From a virus, in the IMG/VR virus record IMGVR_UViG_3300033153_001975, positions 1 through 35,049 of that record: DNA of 35,049 bases. The stretch is one strand, 5' to 3'. The position numbers were made by a program, and so were the translations under genes. Below the pieces are notes generated by a model, which saw only the letters and a list, made by a program, of their open reading frames with translations, did no database searches and was not told the origin of the DNA. Below are positions 21,146-30,723 of the stretch, in pieces; position 1 is the first letter of the stretch, and every line of letters begins with the position of its first letter.

Positions 21146-21733
21146 ATGGCTTATACAGAAGATCAAATAAAACAATTAGCAGCTAATAGATTAGGTTTCG
21201 ATGCAAACCTTGATTGGACTGATACAGAAGATGAGGCTATAGTGAAAATAAACTATAGTTATGAACTTATAAAGAAGAGTGTTCTATCTAGTTACAGATG
21301 GGGCTTTGCTATACCTACTGTAGACTTAACATCATTACAAGAAGATGTTACAGACGAAAAATACACATATAGATATCCAGTACCTGCAGATATGTTATCA
21401 TACTTAACAGGATATATGGATCAACAAAGAAATGTAGTGTTACAAGATTATGAAGTATACCAAGGGTATATTTATTGTAATGCAGTAAAATTATACTTAA
21501 TGTATATAAAAGATGAAGACGAAGATCAATTTCCTGATTACTTCGTAAACTATTTGAAAATCAAACTTGCATATGATGTATGTTTTGATATTACAGGGGA
21601 TACTGACTTGCTAATGTTATTAGCTAAGGAAGAGCAATCAGAAGGGAGAAAGGCTAAGAATATAGATGCTAGACAACGTAGAACAAAAGTAATACGTTCT
21701 GCACCATATTTATCTGTAAGAGGAATGGCTTAA
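21146..21733 (+). CDS. Tail tubular protein A (gp11-like)
   Basis: ATG 21146 is chosen because AAAAAGAGGT precedes it; the 21104 start would lie in the hairpin. The 195-aa protein has the tail tubular A pattern: N-terminal helices (QIKQLAANRLGFD), SSYRWGFAIPTVDL, then YRYPVPADMLSY and PDYFVNYLKIKLAYDVCFDITGD. It forms the adaptor ring below the portal. Gene order supports it. Confidence 0.85.
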   Translation: MAYTEDQIKQLAANRLGFDANLDWTDTEDEAIVKINYSYELIKKSVLSSYRWGFAIPTVDLTSLQEDVTDEKYTYRYPVPADMLSYLTGYMDQQRNVVLQDYEVYQGYIYCNAVKLYLMYIKDEDEDQFPDYFVNYLKIKLAYDVCFDITGDTDLLMLLAKEEQSEGRKAKNIDARQRRTKVIRSAPYLSVRGMA

Positions 21734-24072
21734 TGAAAACACTACAAAAGAAATTCAAAATGAGTAAGGGGGAAATAAACCCTTTACTAGCAGAAAGACA
21801 AGATACAAGTATTTTGGATAGTTCTGCATCATATATTAAAAATTATATATCAACTCCTTATGGGGGTTTTCGCACAAGAGGTGGTACTACTTTTATAGAT
21901 AGATTAGGTGAAGCAGGTAGAAAGACTAAAATAATACCTTTGATATTTAGTAATTCAGAACAATATTTATTGGTGTTAAGTAATGAACAAATAGATGTAT
22001 ATCAATCAAATACTATGTTAACAACATTACCTGCAACAGGATTATTAGAGGATTACTTTGATAGATTAAAATACACACAAACCGAAGATAGACTAATACT
22101 AACTCATCCTAATATGAGAACTAAGGAAGTGGTAAAAGCAGAGGGTTCAGTTTCAATTATACCTACATTTTTAGTTAGTGAAACAAGTAGAGATGGATAC
22201 ACTATAACAGCAGAAGGTTTTCACAATACTATATCATATGATTTAGATACAGAAGTTTATAAATCGTTTGATTCAAATGATAGTACTTTTTTGGATTTTG
22301 GCTTACCTCCTGATACAGTAGGGGGATTTACAACTATTATAGATTGTACTTTTGATACTACAAAGACAATAACAGAGGTTGGTGTATTATTTGATAGATC
22401 TACTAATATATATTTATACAAGTTAGTAGGTGGCACCTATACTTTAGTTGAGAATAGACAGTTTAAAACTAGTTCAACAGCCCCATTAGTACCACTTACT
22501 AGAACAACATTTGAAATTCCTAGTGAAAGTTGGGATGGGGTTAGAATCCAATCCACTGGTGATATTGTCGTCCCAACTTTTTATCCTGGTAGAATATATG
22601 ATATATCTGCTAGTGAGACTTCATCAGCATCATTAGATGTTAATGATTTTGTATTTAAAAATATACCTAAATATGCTTTCGATGGTGAAACTTCAACAGG
22701 GCAAACAATTGGTATAACTCCATCAGCAGAAGAAGGTAATATAACTATAACAGCAGCAAGTTCAGTGTTTTTACCTGAGCATGAAGGGCAATATATAGAC
22801 TTGGCTGTGGGAACAAGAGTTAAGATTACAGAATATATTAGTAGTATAAAGGTTAGCGGATATACAGTTATACCTTTTGTAGATGCTACAACAATAACTA
22901 GTTGGTTTTTAATCACTGGGTATACTGATGTATGGAGTACTGAAAAAGGTTATCCTAATAGCTGTTTGTTTTATCAACAAAGATTATGGTTTGGTGGTTC
23001 TAAATCACGACCAAGCTCAGTGTGGGCTAGTAGAATAGATCAAATATCAGACTTTGGAAACTTAGGAAGTTATGATAATGATGGTATAGATATAACTATA
23101 TCAGGGACAAGTGTTGGCGAGATAGTTAATTTATCTGGTAATAGAGGGTTGCAAATACTAACTGATAAAGCAGAGTATATATCACCTGAAAACAGTTTAA
23201 CACCAAATTCAATAACAGTTATAGAAACTACCTCTAAAGGAAGTTCATCAAAAGTAAATCCTGCTACTATAAATGGTATAACAATGTTTATAGATAGTAA
23301 TGAAAATTCTTTGCTTGATTTTGTATACACAGAAGAGCAAGGAGCTTACACCACAAGAGAAGGGGCGATTTTAAACTCTCACCTTATCGTCGCTCCTGTG
23401 GTTATGGGTGTTGATAATAACTCTAATCTAGGTGAAGGTAATTACTTAAATATGGTTATGAGTAATGGAGAGATGGTTACTACTTGTACTTTATTAGAAC
23501 AAAAAATAAATGCTTTCGTAAGATTTATAACAGAGGGTAATATAACAGATGTAGCCAACTTAGGTAGTGATACTTATATAACAGTGAATAGAGAAAATGG
23601 ATTATACTTAGAACAACTTACATCGAGTAAAATAGATAATACTCAAATAGTGGCAAGTGCTAGCACTATCACAGGTTTAACAGATTTTGCTAATGAAACA
23701 GTAAGAGTTTATAGTAATACAGAGAATTATAGTACTTTCCCAGTAGATGCTTCAGGAGAGCTTATATTCACTCCAGGAGACGTTGGAGATGTATTTGTGG
23801 GGTATGATATCGAATGTCAACTCATATCTAATAAGATGCAGGTTAACGGACAAACAAGTAATATCTATACTCGTATTAGTAAGACAGCTATAGTAACTAA
23901 TGATACTGATAAGGTAAAGCTAAATAAATCTACTAAAGCTACAAAAGATGGTATAGTAAGATTCTTTACAACTAGCGGTTGGAAGAGAGATAACAAATTC
24001 ACAATAGAGAGTACTTTCGATTATTTAGAAATACTATCTATAGTACTAAACTTAAACTACGGAAGAGGCTAA
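21733..24072 (+). CDS. Tail tubular protein B (nozzle, gp12-like)
   Basis: The 779-aa protein begins with KFKMSKGEINPLLAERQDTSILDSS and GGFRTRGGTTFIDRLG, the classic start of T7 gp12-type nozzle proteins. The body is beta-propeller-like, with QQRLWFGG and RPSSVWASRIDQISDF in the middle. Six copies make the tail tube through which DNA passes. It overlaps the upstream gene by 1 nt. Confidence 0.88.
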   Translation: MKTLQKKFKMSKGEINPLLAERQDTSILDSSASYIKNYISTPYGGFRTRGGTTFIDRLGEAGRKTKIIPLIFSNSEQYLLVLSNEQIDVYQSNTMLTTLPATGLLEDYFDRLKYTQTEDRLILTHPNMRTKEVVKAEGSVSIIPTFLVSETSRDGYTITAEGFHNTISYDLDTEVYKSFDSNDSTFLDFGLPPDTVGGFTTIIDCTFDTTKTITEVGVLFDRSTNIYLYKLVGGTYTLVENRQFKTSSTAPLVPLTRTTFEIPSESWDGVRIQSTGDIVVPTFYPGRIYDISASETSSASLDVNDFVFKNIPKYAFDGETSTGQTIGITPSAEEGNITITAASSVFLPEHEGQYIDLAVGTRVKITEYISSIKVSGYTVIPFVDATTITSWFLITGYTDVWSTEKGYPNSCLFYQQRLWFGGSKSRPSSVWASRIDQISDFGNLGSYDNDGIDITISGTSVGEIVNLSGNRGLQILTDKAEYISPENSLTPNSITVIETTSKGSSSKVNPATINGITMFIDSNENSLLDFVYTEEQGAYTTREGAILNSHLIVAPVVMGVDNNSNLGEGNYLNMVMSNGEMVTTCTLLEQKINAFVRFITEGNITDVANLGSDTYITVNRENGLYLEQLTSSKIDNTQIVASASTITGLTDFANETVRVYSNTENYSTFPVDASGELIFTPGDVGDVFVGYDIECQLISNKMQVNGQTSNIYTRISKTAIVTNDTDKVKLNKSTKATKDGIVRFFTTSGWKRDNKFTIESTFDYLEILSIVLNLNYGRG

Positions 24073-24073
24073 T

Positions 24074-24559
24074 ATGGATTATTTAGATCAACTAGGTACA
24101 GGACTTGATAAACAAGAAGGTATGTTGGAAGAAAAGCAAAAGGACTTAGCTAAGTTTGCAGTTATGAGTACTGCTGCTGAAATAGGTGGTTTAGCTATAG
24201 ATTATGATATGCTGAAAACACAAAGCTTATTTAAAGAGAACCAAGCTCAACAAATAGAGATCCAAGCTCAAGAACAAGCTAATATGCTTAGAGAGAGTTT
24301 TAACACTATGTTGGGGCAAGAAACATTTACAGCTACTAGGCGTGGTATATCAACTCAATCTGGTTCTGTCAGGGCTTCTAAAGAATTATCTGCAAAGAAT
24401 GTAGGTGAAGATATAGCAACTACTAAAGCTAGTGCAAAATCAAAAGCAAGTGCGTTAAGAAGTCAAGCTAGACAAGATAGAAAAGCAGGAAGAAATAAAG
24501 CAATATCTGGATTAATATCTGGTGGTTCTGCAATGTATACAAATATAAAAGCATTATAG
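24074..24559 (+). CDS. Internal virion protein, gp14-like
   Basis: The 161-aa helical protein has a long charged coiled region (FKENQAQQIEIQAQEQANML) and a C-terminal motif (ARQDRKAGRNKAISGLISGG) common in podovirus internal core proteins. It lies between nozzle and larger core protein genes, as T7 gp14 does. Probably ejected into the envelope. Confidence 0.65.
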   Translation: MDYLDQLGTGLDKQEGMLEEKQKDLAKFAVMSTAAEIGGLAIDYDMLKTQSLFKENQAQQIEIQAQEQANMLRESFNTMLGQETFTATRRGISTQSGSVRASKELSAKNVGEDIATTKASAKSKASALRSQARQDRKAGRNKAISGLISGGSAMYTNIKAL

Positions 24560-24568
24560 GAGAGAAGA

Positions 24569-26068
24569 ATGGTTTATAAAAAAAGAGCTGTATCACAAGT
24601 AGCAACAGGTGGGGTTGACTTATCTGCTACAAAACAAGCTATGCACCAAGGTTTACAAGCTACTCGTCAAGAAGGTGTTCGTCAAGCTAAAGAGCTTCAA
24701 GGTGCTGAAAGAGAAATACAACAAACTAAAAACACTATGATGACTGAAGGTTTAAATGCTAGTGGTAAGAATATGCAAGCAGCATACGCTACATTTAAGA
24801 ATGACCCTAAAGGTTTTGCTAAAGCTACTACTGATTCTCAAAAAGAATTAAGTTCTATATACAAAGACCCTGAACAAAAAGCTAAGTTCTTAGGTAGATC
24901 TATGCTAGATGTTAGTGTGTATCAAGCTAAAGTAAACAATAACTTTAAAGCACAACAAACTACAAAATCTAATAACGCTTATAAACAAAATGTTAAAGAA
25001 GAAATAGATAACGTATATAACACAGCTGGTGTTAGTATAGATGCCCTTGCAGGTAATGCTGATGAGGATACAAGACAAGCTTCTCAAATGGTTAATAAAA
25101 GAGTTGCGGGGTTATTATCTGTTAAGGACAGTAAAGATGATAAAGGTAATTATATCTTACCTTATGGAGATAGAGTTAAAATACAAGACTTAGAAACTAA
25201 TCTAGGTAAGTATAAAATCATGGATAAACTTAAGGGTTTAGATATGAATGATAAAGCCTCTATAAATAAGATGTATGATTCATTAGTTAATGACAAAGAT
25301 AATCTGCCTGAAGGTTTTCAAATGGATGAAGAAACTTACAAAGAGGTAGTTGGGAAATTAAGAAGTGCTTCTACTAAAGCTACTACACCTGAGTTATTAG
25401 CAGCTGAAATGGAGGCTGAGTCTAAAATAAAAACAACTTTTGATACTTTTAATATAGAAGATGGAGAAATTGGTAATACTGATTTAAGAAATATAGAATC
25501 TCCATTAAGTTATATAAATATGGTTAAAGAAAGTATGAATAATGGTTTAATAGATATTGCTTCTGGTGAAAAGAAGATAGCTAAAATGAGACCTCACTTA
25601 GATAAAATGATACAAGAAGGTAAAACAACTGAGAGTACTTGGACAACAACTAATAGTGAATACCTATTAGATACTATAGAATCAAACCCAGCGTATAAAC
25701 AATTACCTAAAGAAGTGCAACAAGAATTGATTGAAGAAACTTATACAAACGCTATGCAAGGTGTAAAGCTTAAAAACAAATCAAATGCTGATACAAAACA
25801 AGCTATGAATGATATTGTTAATAAGAAGTTTAGAGAAGCTACTAAGGTAGTTATGCCTTTTGCAAGAACAATACAAAGTAGTCCTCAAATGGTTATTGGA
25901 GATACTTCACAAGGAATGTCAATACTTCCTTTTGGTGGTGATGATACAGAAGGTTTAAGCTTGAATCTTGGTGGAGATTTAGAGATAATAGATGGTAGAA
26001 CATTTATAGTTAATAAAAACTCTAATGGTAAAATCTTAAGTAAAAGAAGGGTAACATCTAATGGATAA
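24569..26068 (+). CDS. Internal virion protein, gp15-like
   Basis: The 499-aa protein is almost entirely helical, Lys/Gln/Thr-rich and low in Cys, as in T7 gp15-type core proteins. No enzyme motif is seen. It overlaps the 1537-aa gene by 8 nt. Assignment rests on order, length and composition. Confidence 0.65.
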   Translation: MVYKKRAVSQVATGGVDLSATKQAMHQGLQATRQEGVRQAKELQGAEREIQQTKNTMMTEGLNASGKNMQAAYATFKNDPKGFAKATTDSQKELSSIYKDPEQKAKFLGRSMLDVSVYQAKVNNNFKAQQTTKSNNAYKQNVKEEIDNVYNTAGVSIDALAGNADEDTRQASQMVNKRVAGLLSVKDSKDDKGNYILPYGDRVKIQDLETNLGKYKIMDKLKGLDMNDKASINKMYDSLVNDKDNLPEGFQMDEETYKEVVGKLRSASTKATTPELLAAEMEAESKIKTTFDTFNIEDGEIGNTDLRNIESPLSYINMVKESMNNGLIDIASGEKKIAKMRPHLDKMIQEGKTTESTWTTTNSEYLLDTIESNPAYKQLPKEVQQELIEETYTNAMQGVKLKNKSNADTKQAMNDIVNKKFREATKVVMPFARTIQSSPQMVIGDTSQGMSILPFGGDDTEGLSLNLGGDLEIIDGRTFIVNKNSNGKILSKRRVTSNG

Positions 26069-29000
26069 CAAACTATCTTTGACAGCGAATGTAGACGAAC
26101 AATTTGAAGCGTCTGAATCATTTCAACCTAAAACAGTATATAATGCAGAGTCTGGTAGACAACTAAAGACTTCTCTTTCAAGTGTTGCTGAGACGCAATA
26201 TTTAGACTCTATAGAGCATGGTAAAGAAGTTATGGATAACTATGTAGGGATGATTAAAACAGAGTCTGATAGACCATCTATCTTCGGTGCAGCTATGGAG
26301 AAAACTGCTTATATAGGTAAGGCTGTTGCAAGTGGTGTAACTTCTGCTGTTGGCACGACTTATAGATGGGGTGTTAATGAGTTTGCTAGACAAATAGCAC
26401 AATCTAAATCAAAAGAAAGTGTATTGTTTGGTGGTGATGTATCTGTAGAAGATTTAAAAACAGGTGATGTCTTTACTCATAAGATGAATGAAGAAATAGA
26501 ATCTAAATACAATGAAGTTGTGGAAAGTATTAGATTTGATTCAGACCAACTTAAAAACGATCAATTAGAGTTTATAAATGAAGTAGGATTATCTAGACCC
26601 GAAGATGCAGGACATTTATGGAATTTAGGAGAAGGTGCTGGTTCATTAGTATTCGCTATGGGAGCATCAGTTTTAACAGGATCATCAGCCGCAGCTGGTG
26701 TGTTGTTTGGTGGTATGTCTAAACAATCTGCTTATGAAGAAATGCTAGAAGGTGGTATTGAGGATGAAGGGTATTTACAAAAAGTATCTACTGTTAATGG
26801 TGTGTTACAAGGTGTTATGGAAAAAGCTGGATTAAAAGCATTGGATGATATTATTCATGCAGGTAAAGGGTTTGCTCGTATTGGTGCTGCTGCTGCTGCG
26901 GAAGGTATTCAAGAAATGAGCCAAGGTATCAGTGAAGAAGTTATCATGCAACAATTCGGTGGTAGAGAAAAAGATATATATAGTACTTTAAAAGAAATTG
27001 GTTATGCTGGTTTAATGGGTGCTATCTTAGGTGGTGGAGCTGCTGGTGTAGGAGGAGCTATACAAAAAGGTTCTCAAGAATTGCAAGCTCAAGGTGTAGA
27101 TGAAACTACTGCAAATGCTATGTCCGAAAAGACTATACTTGCTGCATTGAGCAATCCTCAAACTTCCCAAGAACTACAAAATACTCTTATACAAATGAAT
27201 AGTAGTCTACAATATCCTAATGGAAATATAGATACTGCTAAAACACAATACAACGAAGCTAGAACTAAAGCTTATGAAGAAACTGCAAAAGAGAAAGCTG
27301 CATTCAAAACAGCTGTAGATAAATATAAAACTCAATCTATAGGTATTGATAAAGCAGTACAATCTAAGTCTATTGATTTAATGTCAGCATATGCTTCATC
27401 TATGGCAGAGAAGCTAAACACATCAAGAATACAAGTTTTAGATGATATGAACATTACTATCAATGGTACAATTGCTGATATGATTAATTATGATAATGTA
27501 CAAAAATATGCTCAAGGCGAAAGAGGACAATTCGATCCTAATACAAAAGTAATCGATTTATTCGAAACAGCTGATTCTTCAACACTAGTGCATGAATTGA
27601 CACACGGGTTCACAGAACACCAAGCTAAGTTCGCACCTGAGTTATTATCAGAGGCTATGAATGCTTATGGTTACAAGGGTAAAGCACTTAATGATTTATC
27701 CCCTAAAGAATATGTAGACTTTCACGAGAAGGTATCTAATGGTATGGAAGCATATTTAAGAGAAGGTAAAGCTCCATCAGCTAAATTAAAACAAGCTTTT
27801 GAAATGTTTAGAGATTGGTTAAGAACTATATATAAATCTGCCGAACAAATGAAAGTACAAATATCTCCTGAGATGAGAGCTTATTATGATAATATCCTAA
27901 CAACAGAAGATGATATTAAAGCTGAGATTGAAGATAGTATAATTGACATCAAGAAACCTTTACTTAACCAAGGTATGGTAGAGGAAGAAGCGGATGCTCT
28001 TATAGAACAAATTAAGAATATTAAAAATCCTACTGCAAAAGACTTACAAGCTATTAAAGAATTACTTGAAGGCAAGGTTGATTTATCTACATCACAAGTG
28101 TCAGATGTAGTTGCTGCTATTAAAGAAGGTGGTTTAGTTGTGTTAGATCCTAAAGCTATTGATAAAGCTTATGATATAGTTAAAGATGCTGCAAATATCA
28201 AGAGTAATACTGATTTAGAAAAAATGAGAGCTAAACTATCTAAAGAGTTAAATAAACTTAATATCTCAACAGATAAAAAGAATATGTTCTTAAACCATAT
28301 AAACCAAGCTACAACTCAATTACAAATGACTAATATTGCTAAGGAAATAGCATATAGAACAGAGACACTTGTAAATGAATACCAAAGAAGAAAAGCTCAA
28401 AGTAAGATTAGAAATACTTTGAAGAAGTATAAAAATATTATACAAGGTGGTGTTAGTAAAGGTAGATATGATGTTGATACTAATAACTTTTTTAAAGCTA
28501 TAAAAGAAGTGCATGGGATGTCTATAGAAGAAGCAAAACTTGAATTAATTAAATATGAAACAGATGAATATAGTGTTAAAACTGAATATCAAGGTGCTTA
28601 TGAAAGATTTTTAAATTATAAAATAAAGGGTTCAAAAGTATCCGCAGAACTAGCTAACCAAGTTGCAGAAGATTTAGATAGCATAATAGATGAGGGTAGA
28701 AGAAAGAGAGATGTGGCTAAGCTTGAGAGTATTATGCAAAAGAGAGAAGACCTAAAAGGTGCTAAAAGTTCTATAGATAGATTTAAAAAACAACCTGGAT
28801 ATATTAGAAAGAAGTTTATCAATTGGGTTGGTGATTTGGAACTAATGCTTGACGATATGTTTGGTAAAGAGTTTTCAGATAAATGGAATCTTATAAACAA
28901 AGAGAAGAAACAACAAGTTGCTGTATATAACAAAACAGAAGAAATACACGACTCTGTTGGGTCTATTTATCAATTAGAGAACAAGGCGCAAAATGCCGCT

Positions 29001-30674
29001 AAGTTATCTGAGCTTAAAACCAAGAATGAAGATTATAAACTAAGTTTAAAGAGTGACCCTACTATGCCACAAACTTTAAGTAAAATGGACTTAATTACTA
29101 TAAATGAAAGTATGAAGAACCCTTCTATAAAAGAGCGTTATAATGATTCTTATGGAGAAGCACAACTTAACAATCTATTATCAAACTTAACTGCTCAAGA
29201 CTTAGCTTTTGGTAGTAAACTATCTGGTATGGTTCAATCTTATTATGCAAAACTAAACGAAGTGTATGTGAAGCTATATAATAAAGATTTAAATAGGGTT
29301 AAAGAATATTTCCCTACTAGTTCTGAATACTCTAGAGAAGGTGATATATTTAATGACTACATGACTCCAGGAACGACACCAGGGCAGTTTAAGAGTAGAG
29401 CGGTAGGATTAACCACACCTATAGTTAAAGATGCTTACGATGTAGTTAATAGCTATATAGCACAAGCTGAGTATATTCTTAATACTGGATTAAAACACAA
29501 AGCTTTAACTGAACTTATGAAAGATGCTGAAATTAAAAGACGTATTGTTGCTAAGTATGGTGATAATGGATACAAAACATTAGAACATCAATTGCAAGAA
29601 AGTTCTTTATCTGCATTTAATAAGAGATATAATGAAGTTGGTAAGGCTTATAATAAACTATTAAGTAATATTGTTGCTGCAAAGATTATTGCTAATCCTT
29701 CATCAGGAAGTAAACAAACAATATCTAGTATAAACTTTATGACACAAATGCCTGCTGGCACTTGGAGTAAAGGTGTTGCAAAAGCCGTTGCTAATCCTGT
29801 AAAAACTATTAAGTTTATGTTAGAAAATTCTGATTACCTTAAAATGAGATTCCAACAAGGCGGTTCGCACATGGAACAAATGATGATTAAAGAGGCTGAA
29901 TCTATGTCATCTAAAACTAAACAAAAATTAGTTGAAAAAGGCGCGTACTTCCCGCTAAGAAAATGGCTATCATTTATGAATAGAGGCGGTGATATAGCAG
30001 CTTTCGTATTCGGTGGAAAACCATTAATAGATCACTATATGAGTCAAGGTATGACACAAGCAGAAGCTTTTGACAAATTTGAAGATGTCGGTTTAAGATC
30101 ACAACAATCTGGTCTAGCTTCTCAAATGTCATCTATACAAAAATCAGACTATAGAGTTTTGACAATGTTTAAAAATTCTATTATGCAATATGGTAGAGAA
30201 ATGTATAAGGCTAGTGTAGAACATGCAAGGGGAGAAATTAGCTCAGGAGAGTTTGCTAAAAAGATGTCTATATATGGTGTAGTTAATCCATCACTATTTG
30301 GAATGGCTTCTTATTTCTGGGGAACTGGGTTATGGAACTTAATAGCTGGTGACGAACCTAGTGAAGACGAATCAATGGTAAGAGATATGATGTATCAAAT
30401 TATGGTATCTCCTATGAATGCTGTACCTATTTTAGGAAGTATTATAGATGCTGGAACTAGACAAGCTATGTATGGTTATTCTTTTGATCAATCAGTACCT
30501 GTTATTGCAGATTCTGTAAAAGGTGTTAAGGCTATAATTCATAGTGTTAAAGAAGGTGAAATAAGTCTTAAAGATTGGGAGAAGATTTCTACATCAATTG
30601 GAGAGGTTGGATTAGGATTACCTGTTGGAACTGCTTACAGATACGGTAAGAAAAGTGGTATCATAGAAAAATAG
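26061..30674 (+). CDS. Large internal virion protein with HEXXH metalloprotease motif (gp16 position)
   Basis: This 1537-aa protein occupies the place of T7 gp16. The N-terminal 350 residues include Gly/Ala-rich hydrophobic stretches (AGSLVFAMGASVLTGSSAAA; GLMGAILGGGAAGVGGAI) that may insert in the host membrane during ejection. Residues 511-515 are HELTH, in the context DSSTLVHELTHGFTEHQ, a zincin metalloprotease motif. The remaining ~1000 residues are helical. T7 gp16 instead has a transglycosylase. A protease could help cross the envelope or act on host proteins after ejection; this is inferred. Confidence 0.75.
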   Translation: MDNKLSLTANVDEQFEASESFQPKTVYNAESGRQLKTSLSSVAETQYLDSIEHGKEVMDNYVGMIKTESDRPSIFGAAMEKTAYIGKAVASGVTSAVGTTYRWGVNEFARQIAQSKSKESVLFGGDVSVEDLKTGDVFTHKMNEEIESKYNEVVESIRFDSDQLKNDQLEFINEVGLSRPEDAGHLWNLGEGAGSLVFAMGASVLTGSSAAAGVLFGGMSKQSAYEEMLEGGIEDEGYLQKVSTVNGVLQGVMEKAGLKALDDIIHAGKGFARIGAAAAAEGIQEMSQGISEEVIMQQFGGREKDIYSTLKEIGYAGLMGAILGGGAAGVGGAIQKGSQELQAQGVDETTANAMSEKTILAALSNPQTSQELQNTLIQMNSSLQYPNGNIDTAKTQYNEARTKAYEETAKEKAAFKTAVDKYKTQSIGIDKAVQSKSIDLMSAYASSMAEKLNTSRIQVLDDMNITINGTIADMINYDNVQKYAQGERGQFDPNTKVIDLFETADSSTLVHELTHGFTEHQAKFAPELLSEAMNAYGYKGKALNDLSPKEYVDFHEKVSNGMEAYLREGKAPSAKLKQAFEMFRDWLRTIYKSAEQMKVQISPEMRAYYDNILTTEDDIKAEIEDSIIDIKKPLLNQGMVEEEADALIEQIKNIKNPTAKDLQAIKELLEGKVDLSTSQVSDVVAAIKEGGLVVLDPKAIDKAYDIVKDAANIKSNTDLEKMRAKLSKELNKLNISTDKKNMFLNHINQATTQLQMTNIAKEIAYRTETLVNEYQRRKAQSKIRNTLKKYKNIIQGGVSKGRYDVDTNNFFKAIKEVHGMSIEEAKLELIKYETDEYSVKTEYQGAYERFLNYKIKGSKVSAELANQVAEDLDSIIDEGRRKRDVAKLESIMQKREDLKGAKSSIDRFKKQPGYIRKKFINWVGDLELMLDDMFGKEFSDKWNLINKEKKQQVAVYNKTEEIHDSVGSIYQLENKAQNAAKLSELKTKNEDYKLSLKSDPTMPQTLSKMDLITINESMKNPSIKERYNDSYGEAQLNNLLSNLTAQDLAFGSKLSGMVQSYYAKLNEVYVKLYNKDLNRVKEYFPTSSEYSREGDIFNDYMTPGTTPGQFKSRAVGLTTPIVKDAYDVVNSYIAQAEYILNTGLKHKALTELMKDAEIKRRIVAKYGDNGYKTLEHQLQESSLSAFNKRYNEVGKAYNKLLSNIVAAKIIANPSSGSKQTISSINFMTQMPAGTWSKGVAKAVANPVKTIKFMLENSDYLKMRFQQGGSHMEQMMIKEAESMSSKTKQKLVEKGAYFPLRKWLSFMNRGGDIAAFVFGGKPLIDHYMSQGMTQAEAFDKFEDVGLRSQQSGLASQMSSIQKSDYRVLTMFKNSIMQYGREMYKASVEHARGEISSGEFAKKMSIYGVVNPSLFGMASYFWGTGLWNLIAGDEPSEDESMVRDMMYQIMVSPMNAVPILGSIIDAGTRQAMYGYSFDQSVPVIADSVKGVKAIIHSVKEGEISLKDWEKISTSIGEVGLGLPVGTAYRYGKKSGIIEK

Positions 30675-30675
30675 C

Positions 30676-30705
30676 TTGAGTAAGATTTCAAGCGAGTGGT
30701 AAAAT
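30676..30705 (+). promoter_or_regulatory. Tail fiber promoter, structural class
   Basis: TTGAGT (30676-30681), 18-nt spacer, TAAAAT (30700-30705), within AGCTTGAGTAAGATTT, two bases different from the 16320/19828 element. It begins at the stop of the 1537-aa gene. Confidence 0.6.
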
Positions 30706-30723
30706 AACGTACTGGAGAAATAT

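Noticed and set aside
25948-25980. AGCTTGAAT followed by an AT-rich hexamer, resembling the structural promoter class
   Set aside because: It lies inside the 499-aa gene, lacks the conserved AACATTT part and has no good -10 at 18 nt.
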